Shown here: positions 1-5,336 of the stretch, piece after piece | How positions within the stretch are numbered: position 1 is the stretch's first letter | Layout: every line of letters starts with the position of its first letter | Source of the DNA: Chloroflexota bacterium | Lineage (GTDB): Bacteria > Chloroflexota > Anaerolineae > Anaerolineales > JACQED01 | Length of the DNA: 7,223 nt | Assembly (NCBI GenBank): GCA_016200785.1 | Contig: JACQED010000365.1 | Span: 1-7,223 of the forward strand | Direction of reading: 5' to 3' | Notes under the pieces: generated by a model | What the model saw: the letters and a program-made list of their open reading frames with translations, nothing else | What the model was told of the DNA's origin: nothing | Database searches by the model: none | Translations under genes and position numbers: made by a program

Positions 1-2632
1 CGAGAAGAAAGCCGGCCTGCTGGCCGAATTCAAGACGACGTTCGCCGATTACCTCGAGGCGCTGATTGACACCGACCATCCCGACTTCGGCCCGAAGAAT
101 AATCAGGTGGTCTTTGCGTGGGGTCGTCTCAAGGGCGGGCGCAGCGATTTCATCAATCGCTTCATGCGCGACGGCTTCGGCTCGACCAACACGCACGGCC
201 ACACCACGGTCTGCCAGGGATCGCTGTACTTCTCCGGCAAAGCCATGTCCGAGAAGTTCCTCGACGGCAAGTGGCAGGGCGGTGACAAGTTCTACTGGCA
301 GGCCGATCTCCGCAACAGCGAGTTCGTGATCTTCGTCGGCGCGTCGCCGTTCGAGGGCAACTACGGCCCACCCTGGCGCTCGCGCGCCATCACCGAGGGA
401 CAGGTGGAGCGCGGTCTCAAGTTCGCCGTCGTAGACCCGCGCCTGTCGAAGACTGCCGCCAAGGCCTGGAAGTGGCTGCCGATCAAGCCCGGCACGGAGG
501 GCGCGCTGGCGATGGCGCTCATCCGCTGGGTCATGGACAACGAGAAATACAACGCGGCCTACCTCTCGGCGGTCAACAAAGCCGCCGCCGCCGCGAACAA
601 GGATTCGACCTGGACGGAGGCCGCCTGGCTGGTCAAATTGGACGACGATGGCAAGCCGACCACGTTCCTGCGCGCCAGCGAGATCGGGCTCAAAGAAAAA
701 GAGCCGCGCCCGCTTTCGACCGATCCGGAAAAGACCTTTGACTTCGACTACTTCGTCACGATGGTCAACCGCGCGCCGACCGCCTTCGACCCCAACGACG
801 ACAAGAATCCGGTAAAAGGCGATCTGTTGATCAACGGCGCAAACGTCGGCGGCTTCAAGGTCAAGACCGCCCTGCAGGTGATCTACGACGCGGCCCAGGA
901 GCACACGCTGGAAGAGTGGGCGGAGATCGCCGGCCTGAAAGTCAGCGACCTCGAAGAACTGGCGGTCGAGTTCACCGCGCACGGGCGCAAGGCCGCCGCC
1001 GACATCCATCGCGGCGTCAGCCAGCACACCAACGGCTTCTACAACGTCGTGGCCTGGTACACCCTCAACGCGGTGATCGGCAACTACGACTACGCCGGCG
1101 GCATGATCAAACTCTCGGCCTACGACGCGGCCGGCGGCAAGAAGGGCCAGCCCTTCCCGCTCGGCTCGCTCAACAACGGCAAGAACGCGCCTTTCGGCCT
1201 CTCGATCATCCGGCACGACGCAAAGTATCAGGAGTCCACGATCTACTTCAGCCTGCCCGAAGATCAGCGCTATCCGGCCAAGCGCAACTGGTACCCGCTT
1301 TCGAGCGACATCTACCAGGAGATCGTCCCGTCCATCGGCGACGCCTACCCCTACCCGGTCAAGGCCCTGCTTCTCTACATGGGCTCGCCGGTGTATTCTT
1401 TGCCGGCCGGCAACACCAACATCCCCATCCTGGCCGACCCGAAGAAACTGCCGTTGTTCGTCACGTTCGACATCGTGATCGGCGAGACGAGCATGTACTC
1501 GGACTACATCTTCCCCGACACCGGCTACCTGGAACGGTGGGAGTTCAACGGCTCGCATCCCTCGATCCCGTTCAAGGTGCAGGGTGTGCGCCAGCCGGCG
1601 ATCACTCCACTCACCCCGGACGTGACGGTGTTCGGCGGGGCGACGCCGCTGAGCCTCGAAGCGGTTCTGCTCGGCCTCGCCGAGAAGATGGGCCTGAAAG
1701 GTTTCGGCCCCGGCGGCATGGGCGACGCGGGCGACTTGACGCACCCCGATCAGTTGTATCTCAAGATGGCCGCCAACCTGGCCTTCGGCGAGAAAGAGGA
1801 CGGCTCGGACGCCGTGCCCGACGCCGACGCGGAGGAATTCCGCATCTTCCAGCAAGCGCGTGCCCACCTGCCGAAATCCGTCTTCGACGCAGCCCGCTGG
1901 AAGAGCATCGCCGGCGAAGCGCTATGGTCGAAAGTGGTCTACGTGCTGAATCGCGGCGGGCGCTTCCAGGCTTTCGAGAAAGCGTACAAGGACGGGCAGG
2001 TCACGAACAAGTACGGGCGGCTGATCAACGTCTACCAGGAGAAGACCTACGGCGTGAAGAGCGCGATGACCGGCAAACATCTGGCCGGCTACGGCAAGTA
2101 CTTCCCCGGCCCGTTCGACGTGACCGGCCAACTGCTGGGCGACGAGGCCGACGGCTTCGACCTGCGGCTGATCACCTACCGCGAGATCGCGCAGACTAAG
2201 AGCCGCACCTCGGGCAACTACTGGCTGCTCGCGCTCCTGCCGGAGAACTTCGTCTTGATGAATGCCGCCGACGCTGCCGCGCGCGGCCTGAGCGACGGCG
2301 ACCCGGTGAAGATCGTCTCGCCGACCAACCCCGACGGCGCGTGGGATTTGCTCAATGGCCGCACTGTGCCGATCGTCGGCAAGGTGAAGATGACGCAAGG
2401 GATGCGCCCCGGCGTGATCGGCTTCAGCCTGGGCTTCGGCCACTTCGCCTACGGCGGCGTGGACTTCAACGTGGACGGCCTGACCATCCCCGGCGACCCG
2501 CGCCGCATTAAAGGCATCCACGCCAACGCCGCGATGCGGGTGGACCCCTACCTCGGCAACACGACGCTGGTGGACCCGGTGGGCGGCAGCGCAGTGTTCT
2601 ACGACACGATGGTGAAGGTGGTGAAAGTCTGA
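1..2632 (+). CDS. TtrA-like molybdopterin oxidoreductase catalytic subunit (5' partial)
   Basis: The catalytic subunit of a DMSO-reductase-family enzyme holding a Mo (or W) bis-pyranopterin cofactor, best matched to the tetrathionate reductase A branch, which takes electrons from an iron-sulfur subunit and a membrane anchor to reduce an S- or As-type acceptor. The frame is open from base 2 (base 1 ends a codon): 876 codons are visible before TGA at 2630. Near the start is the pattern G-S-T-N-x-x-x-H-x-x-x-C-Q, in which the Cys at 212-214 is the expected Mo ligand, as in Ttr/Psr/Phs/Arr enzymes. The C-terminal ~130 residues (from about 2215) form the molybdopterin-dinucleotide-binding domain and end with the VGGSAVFYDT stretch. 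The missing 5' part should hold the [4Fe-4S] motif and perhaps a twin-arginine signal; full length would be about 1000 residues, like known TtrA (about 1020). In Salmonella ttrA is the last ttr gene, so B and C subunits may lie upstream. The family is very likely; tetrathionate as substrate is only inference, and polysulfide, arsenate or selenate are possible. Confidence 0.93.
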   Translation, partial: EKKAGLLAEFKTTFADYLEALIDTDHPDFGPKNNQVVFAWGRLKGGRSDFINRFMRDGFGSTNTHGHTTVCQGSLYFSGKAMSEKFLDGKWQGGDKFYWQADLRNSEFVIFVGASPFEGNYGPPWRSRAITEGQVERGLKFAVVDPRLSKTAAKAWKWLPIKPGTEGALAMALIRWVMDNEKYNAAYLSAVNKAAAAANKDSTWTEAAWLVKLDDDGKPTTFLRASEIGLKEKEPRPLSTDPEKTFDFDYFVTMVNRAPTAFDPNDDKNPVKGDLLINGANVGGFKVKTALQVIYDAAQEHTLEEWAEIAGLKVSDLEELAVEFTAHGRKAAADIHRGVSQHTNGFYNVVAWYTLNAVIGNYDYAGGMIKLSAYDAAGGKKGQPFPLGSLNNGKNAPFGLSIIRHDAKYQESTIYFSLPEDQRYPAKRNWYPLSSDIYQEIVPSIGDAYPYPVKALLLYMGSPVYSLPAGNTNIPILADPKKLPLFVTFDIVIGETSMYSDYIFPDTGYLERWEFNGSHPSIPFKVQGVRQPAITPLTPDVTVFGGATPLSLEAVLLGLAEKMGLKGFGPGGMGDAGDLTHPDQLYLKMAANLAFGEKEDGSDAVPDADAEEFRIFQQARAHLPKSVFDAARWKSIAGEALWSKVVYVLNRGGRFQAFEKAYKDGQVTNKYGRLINVYQEKTYGVKSAMTGKHLAGYGKYFPGPFDVTGQLLGDEADGFDLRLITYREIAQTKSRTSGNYWLLALLPENFVLMNAADAAARGLSDGDPVKIVSPTNPDGAWDLLNGRTVPIVGKVKMTQGMRPGVIGFSLGFGHFAYGGVDFNVDGLTIPGDPRRIKGIHANAAMRVDPYLGNTTLVDPVGGSAVFYDTMVKVVKV

Positions 2633-2732
2633 CAGGGTGACAGGGTGAAGGGGTAACAAGGTGAAGGGGTGAAGGGGTGACAAGGTGATTCCAGAGTCAC
2701 CGTGTCACCCTGTCACCCTGTCACCTTGTCAC
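2630..2732. repeat. Inverted tandem array of 8-bp repeats between the ttrA-like gene and tatA
   Basis: From the TGA stop of the oxidoreductase gene, seven head-to-tail octamers run to 2685: TGACAGGG twice, TGAAGGGG, TAACAAGG, TGAAGGGG twice, TGACAAGG. After an 11-bp spacer (2686-2696) the unit appears as its reverse complement: TCACCGTG, TCACCCTG twice, TCACCTTG and a final TCAC at 2729-2732. The arms at 2630-2648 and 2705-2723 are perfectly complementary over 19 bases. A second perfect 12-bp pairing exists between 2677-2688 and 2721-2732, so several hairpin registers compete. Eight is not a multiple of three, so the units place TGA in all three plus frames and, through TCA, in the minus frames. 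There is no U-tract after the hairpin, so a simple intrinsic terminator is unlikely; mRNA stabilisation or partial attenuation between the two genes is possible. Confidence 0.9.
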
Positions 2733-2735
2733 AGC

Positions 2736-2741
2736 AAGGAG
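2736..2741 (+). promoter_or_regulatory. Shine-Dalgarno site that fixes the tatA start
   Basis: AAGGAG lies 6 bases before the GTG at 2748. It selects this GTG over the in-frame upstream ATG at 2685, which sits inside the octamer repeat array and would add 21 residues of translated repeat before the conserved TatA N-terminus. Confidence 0.85.
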
Positions 2742-2747
2742 CGCAAC

Positions 2748-2909
2748 GTGCCATTTCGACTCGGCCCCACAGAATTGATCATCATCTTCGCCATCGTCGT
2801 CCTGCTGTTCGGCGTTGGGCGCATCGGCCAGATCGCCCGTGAACTCGGCAAAGGCGTCCGCTCGTTCCGAGAGGGGTTGAGCGGCACAGGAGAAACCGAC
2901 AAGAACTGA
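2748..2909 (+). CDS. tatA: Sec-independent (twin-arginine) translocase subunit TatA/TatE
   Basis: A pore-forming subunit of the Tat pathway, which exports folded, cofactor-loaded proteins across the cytoplasmic membrane. The 53-residue product has the complete TatA plan: a short N-terminus with P-T-E-L at residues 7-10, one hydrophobic membrane helix at about 10-21, the Phe-Gly hinge at 21-22, then a basic amphipathic helix (about 25-43) with R-E-L-G-K-G-V-R-S-F-R-E-G, and only about ten polar residues after it. This is short for the family (often 60-90 residues) but lacks nothing essential. The GTG start is chosen for its Shine-Dalgarno spacing and because homology begins there. It sits 115 bp after the Mo oxidoreductase gene on the same strand. 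Such enzymes are classic Tat cargo, so a TatA serving this enzyme is a reasonable inference. No tatB or tatC is visible. Confidence 0.93.
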   Translation: MPFRLGPTELIIIFAIVVLLFGVGRIGQIARELGKGVRSFREGLSGTGETDKN

Positions 2910-2926
2910 TCGCTGGCCACTCAATC

Positions 2927-3064
2927 TGTCTCCGAGCCTGTTGGCCTGTCACGCTCGACGCGCAGGGCCAATGGGCCGGTCGCCTCGAAAGGCGACCCCG
3001 GTCGGCGGCGGAAACGCCCCGGCCCCCCGCGACTCCGCGCGGAGTCGAACTTGGAAAGGAGACG
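2927..3064 (+). ncRNA. Structured leader RNA of fmdE, candidate Moco/Tuco riboswitch aptamer
   Basis: Complementary segments define a closed, multi-helix domain. A basal helix pairs GTCTCC (2928-2933) with GGAGAC (3058-3063), with a possible extra T-G pair (2927/3064). Inside it are three elements: a hairpin pairing TTGGCC (2941-2946) with GGCCAA (2966-2971), extended by two pairs past a bulged G; a helix pairing GGGCCGG (2973-2979) with CCGGCCC (3019-3025); and a variable hairpin, the perfect palindrome at 3030-3047. The second helix encloses two arms: TCGCCT/AGGCGA (2980-2985/2990-2995) with a CGAA loop and GGCG/CGCC (3007-3010/3015-3018) with a GAAA tetraloop. The size, tetraloop-capped arms and closing helix, and a position before a Mo/W-enzyme accessory gene, fit the molybdenum-cofactor riboswitch (Rfam RF01055) or its tungsten variant. 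The pairings are seen directly; the ligand class is inference from memory of the motif and from context. Confidence 0.6.
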
Positions 3065-3096
3065 ACCCGGCACGCGTTGTCGATCTGGGCCGTCTC
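3059..3096 (+). promoter_or_regulatory. Putative antiterminator helix of the fmdE leader
   Basis: GAGACG (3059-3064) is perfectly complementary to CGTCTC (3091-3096). After one A/C mismatch the pairing continues with CCC (3066-3068) against GGG (3087-3089), nine pairs in all. Its 5' strand is the 3' strand of the aptamer's basal helix, and its 3' strand is the 5' strand of the terminator stem, so it excludes both. This is the arrangement expected of an expression platform in which ligand binding holds the basal helix, frees 3087-3096 and lets the terminator form. The structure is read from the sequence; the switching is inferred. Confidence 0.5.
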
Positions 3097-3120
3097 GTTT
3101 GGGACGGCCCGATTGCTTTA
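3087..3120 (+). terminator. Putative conditional intrinsic terminator before fmdE
   Basis: GGGCCGTCTC (3087-3096) pairs with GGGACGGCCC (3101-3110): ten pairs including one G-T wobble, closed by a four-base GTTT loop. The following stretch (3111-3120) is moderately T-rich rather than a true T-run, so termination may be inefficient or conditional. It lies 30 bp before the fmdE start and shares its 5' strand with the antiterminator helix. Confidence 0.5.
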
Positions 3121-3140
3121 TAGAGGGAGTTGTTCTCATC

Positions 3141-3836
3141 ATGATACCGCTCGCCGAACTGCTCGCCGCGTCCGCTACTCTGCACCGCCACCTGTGCCCC
3201 CGGCAAGTGCTGGGCGTGCGAATGGGGATGCTGGCCGGCCGCCTTCTCGGCCTCGATTTGCCCCAGGCCGACACCCAGCCCGGTGGCCCGAGTGCAGGTA
3301 AACGCCTGCTGACCATTGTCGAGACCGACGGCTGCGCGTCCGATGGAATCGCCGTCGCCACGAATTGCTGGGTGGGGCGGCGCACCATGCGGGTGAAAGA
3401 CTTCGGCAAGGTGGCGGCGACGTTCGTGGATACGCAGACCGGCCGGGCGGTGCGCATCGTGCCGCGCAGAGAGTCGCGGGAACTCGCCCGCCGCTACGCG
3501 CCGGAGGCCAAAGGAAAGTGGGAAGCGCAACTGCTCGGCTATCAGCGGATGCCCGACGAGGAACTGTTCCGCGTCCGGCGTGTGGCGCTAACCGTCTCGA
3601 TAGACCAAATTCTCAGCCGTCCGGGCGCGAAAGCCATCTGCGGAATCTGCGGCGAGGAGATCGTGAACGAGCGCGAGATCATGCACGATGGGACGACGCT
3701 GTGCCGGGCATGCGCCGGGCAAAGCTACTATCGGCCTGCCCTCGATATTCCCGTTCCGGCGACTCCGGCCCGTCCGGCTGACATCTCAATTGGAAAAGCG
3801 GCCCCTGCGGCGACTGGGGTCAGCGCGCCGTATTAG
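3141..3836 (+). CDS. FmdE-family protein with C-terminal zinc ribbon
   Basis: A 231-residue protein of the FmdE family (named from formylmethanofuran dehydrogenase subunit E), widespread in organisms without that enzyme and often next to Mo/W oxidoreductase genes; its biochemical role is not settled and an accessory function is assumed. The N-terminal FmdE domain (about 1-155) has H-L-C-P at 17-20 followed by L-G-x-R-M-G, E-T-D-G-C at 61-65, T-N-C at 74-76, and the G-K-V-A-A-T-F-V-D segment at 89-97. His17, Cys19, Cys65 and Cys76 are plausible metal or catalytic residues. A treble-clef-like zinc ribbon follows with CxxC pairs at Cys167/170 and Cys188/191. The last ~38 residues are Pro/Ala-rich and look disordered. 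The ATG at 3141 is chosen because homology begins there and GGGAG (3125-3129) lies 11 bases upstream; longer in-frame extensions run into the structured leader. Regulation by the leader riboswitch is likely. Confidence 0.9.
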   Translation: MIPLAELLAASATLHRHLCPRQVLGVRMGMLAGRLLGLDLPQADTQPGGPSAGKRLLTIVETDGCASDGIAVATNCWVGRRTMRVKDFGKVAATFVDTQTGRAVRIVPRRESRELARRYAPEAKGKWEAQLLGYQRMPDEELFRVRRVALTVSIDQILSRPGAKAICGICGEEIVNEREIMHDGTTLCRACAGQSYYRPALDIPVPATPARPADISIGKAAPAATGVSAPY

Positions 3837-3862
3837 AGCCTCACAATCTCCCCCCTCACCCT

Positions 3863-4363
3863 TCACGCCTCTATCGTCAGCAACCCCACCGCCGGGCCGT
3901 GCGGCGGAAAATAGTCCGGGCCGAGCGAGCCGGGGTTGAACATCAAGACTCCGTCTTCCAGTTGATTCACCGGGCGGTGAATGTGGCCGAAGACGATGGC
4001 TTGCACGTCGCTGAATCGCGCGCGAGCCAACCGCGTGTACCGGCCGAGGTGATAGCCGGCGGCGTGATACACGACTTTCTCCACCAGATAAGTCCGCCAG
4101 CCGCCGTGCCCGTGCGTCATGCCGATCCGCACTCCGCCGAATTCCAAAACGAGATCGGACGGCAGGCCCAGAAGAAAGTCGCGATTCCCGGCGACGGCGT
4201 ACACCGGCGCGATCGTCTCGAGTTCGTCGAGCACGGGCTGTGTGCTCACGTCGCCGGCGTGCAGGATCGCCGTCACGCCGCGAAAGACATCGTGGACTTC
4301 CGGCGGGAGCGCTTTCATGCGTTCGGGGATGTGCGTGTCGGCGACGACGCCAAGAGCGATCAT
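3863..4363 (-). CDS. YfcE/MJ0936-type metallophosphoesterase
   Basis: A 166-residue calcineurin-like metallophosphoesterase of the small YfcE/MJ0936 phosphodiesterase family: soluble, two-metal enzymes active on phosphodiester model substrates, whose natural substrates are mostly unknown. All metal-binding blocks are present in order: D-T-H (Asp9, His11), G-D-V (Asp38), G-N-R-D (Asn60), T-H-G-H (His84, His86) and G-H-I-H (His127, His129). The length is typical and the start ATG directly precedes the first strand, leaving no room for a signal peptide. It is the last gene of the minus-strand operon, 9 bp after the acetyltransferase stop, and has only a weak purine-rich stretch before its start, so translational coupling is likely. 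Its 3' end faces fmdE across 26 bp (3837-3862) in which I find no convincing terminator hairpin. The TGA stop again begins a TGAAGGGTGAGGGG-type stretch on its own strand, resembling the octamer repeat at 2630. Confidence 0.92.
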   Translation of the reverse strand: MIALGVVADTHIPERMKALPPEVHDVFRGVTAILHAGDVSTQPVLDELETIAPVYAVAGNRDFLLGLPSDLVLEFGGVRIGMTHGHGGWRTYLVEKVVYHAAGYHLGRYTRLARARFSDVQAIVFGHIHRPVNQLEDGVLMFNPGSLGPDYFPPHGPAVGLLTIEA

Positions 4364-4372
4364 TGTCTGTCT

Positions 4373-5329
4373 TCACGCCGTCTTCCGGTATACCACATTC
4401 TGTCGCAATTCGTAAAAGCCGAGGCGCTCGTACAAGCCCACCGCGCCCGTTAGGTTCTCGGTGTCCACGCCGAGCATGGCGTAGTCCATGCCGGCTTGGC
4501 GCAGGGCGTGAAGGCTGCGGGCCACCAGTGCGGTGGCGAGACCGCGTTTGCGCCAGGGTCGGCGCACGCCGACCTCGCCCACGATGCCTTCGTTGCGCCT
4601 CACCCGTTGGATGTAGGCGGGGTCAACAAAGTTGAGCGTAAAGCCGGCGATTTCATTTCCCGCCCAGGCGAGCAGCCACAGTTCGGATCGGAAGTGCGGG
4701 ACGCCGCGCAGAAAGTGCTTCCACTCTTCAATAGAAAGCGGCTCGTGGCCCCAGTGATCGGCGAAGGCTTCGTTCAAGGCAGCGAGCGTTGCGCCGTCGT
4801 CCTCGTCGCGGTACTCGCGGATGAGGAGGCCGTCGGGCACGGGCGCATCGGGCAGATCGCGCCTGAGATCGCGCTGCATGTTGAAGAAGTAACGCACGAC
4901 TTCCATTCCACGCGACTCGAACAGCGCGGCGACGTCGGCCTGTGTCGAGCGGCAGAACGACTCGAAGTAGCGGGCGAAGCCGCCGGGAAGGTCGCGCATT
5001 TTTTCGGCGGCCCGCGCCTCGACGACCTCCATTAATTTAGCGCCGATTCCGCGGCGACGGTATTCCGGATGCACGAAGCCGCCGACGAAAGCGCGATGCT
5101 TCTCCAGCGTCCCCGTCTGAATATCAAAGCCGACGACGCCTACCGGATTCCCGTCGGCTTCGGCGATGAAGAAGTCTTGTTCGGGCTGGACGCCGGGGAC
5201 GGTCAGCCATTGATTCACCTCGGAGGCGGACAGACCGCGCTCGGCGCGGTCAACGGCATCGGCAGCTTGCGACAGTTCGAGGATGATCGCTTCGTCGCCG
5301 GGCTTGATGTTGCGGAGTTGAATGTTCAT
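4373..5329 (-). CDS. Tandem-GNAT acetyltransferase (MshD-like architecture)
   Basis: A 318-residue cytoplasmic protein of two consecutive GNAT N-acetyltransferase domains. Domain 1 (about 1-155) carries the acetyl-CoA pyrophosphate-binding loop R-R-R-G-I-G at 91-96, after the H-P-E-Y strand end. Domain 2 (about 165-318) carries R-K-R-G-L-A at 260-265, then the typical G-V-D-T-E-N and G-L-Y-E-R-L-G-F block near the C-terminus. Both loops look intact, so both domains may bind acetyl-CoA. The domain order and the D-x-E-N motif recall mycothiol synthase MshD, and homologues are often annotated so, but nothing here shows mycothiol metabolism; resistance or protein/amine acetylation are equally possible. 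The ATG at 5329 is 7 bp after the transporter stop with GAG in the overlap region, which suggests coupled translation in the HAD-MFS-GNAT-phosphoesterase operon. Family is near certain; substrate unknown. Confidence 0.9.
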   Translation of the reverse strand: MNIQLRNIKPGDEAIILELSQAADAVDRAERGLSASEVNQWLTVPGVQPEQDFFIAEADGNPVGVVGFDIQTGTLEKHRAFVGGFVHPEYRRRGIGAKLMEVVEARAAEKMRDLPGGFARYFESFCRSTQADVAALFESRGMEVVRYFFNMQRDLRRDLPDAPVPDGLLIREYRDEDDGATLAALNEAFADHWGHEPLSIEEWKHFLRGVPHFRSELWLLAWAGNEIAGFTLNFVDPAYIQRVRRNEGIVGEVGVRRPWRKRGLATALVARSLHALRQAGMDYAMLGVDTENLTGAVGLYERLGFYELRQNVVYRKTA

Positions 5330-5336
5330 CTTTGTC

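Noticed and set aside
916..2199. 427-codon plus-strand frame inside the reductase gene
   Set aside because: An Arg/Gly/Pro-rich +1 shadow of the reductase frame caused by codon bias; no motif and no ribosome-binding site.
1922..2683. Long antisense reading frame (253 codons) opposite the reductase gene and repeat array
   Set aside because: It lies over the conserved C-terminal domain of the TtrA-like protein, is rich in His/Val/Ala/Arg in the way GC-rich antisense frames are, extends into the repeat array, and shows no recognisable domain.
2630..2732. CRISPR-like or intrinsic-terminator reading of the repeat array
   Set aside because: Units are 8 bp without unique spacers, so not CRISPR; there is no T-run after the inverted repeat, so a standard intrinsic terminator is not supported.
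2685..2747. Longer TatA with an ATG start at 2685
   Set aside because: The extra 21 residues are translated octamer repeat, and a good Shine-Dalgarno site sits just before the GTG at 2748 where TatA homology begins.
2877..2906. Possible promoter at the end of tatA (TTGAGC with a downstream -10-like hexamer)
   Set aside because: The -35-like box is fair but no acceptable -10 lies at the right spacing, so a separate fmdE promoter cannot be supported from sequence.
3051..3140. FmdE with an upstream TTG start at 3051
   Set aside because: The added residues are Arg-rich and come from the antiterminator/terminator region of the leader; homology begins at the ATG at 3141.
2949..3530. Antisense frames of 178-193 codons over the fmdE leader and 5' end
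   Set aside because: They cross the palindromic leader and the well-supported fmdE gene, and carry no recognisable domain.
3837..3862. Bidirectional terminator between the convergent fmdE and phosphoesterase genes
   Set aside because: The 26-bp gap is pyrimidine-rich on the plus strand and I found no inverted repeat able to form a stable hairpin there.
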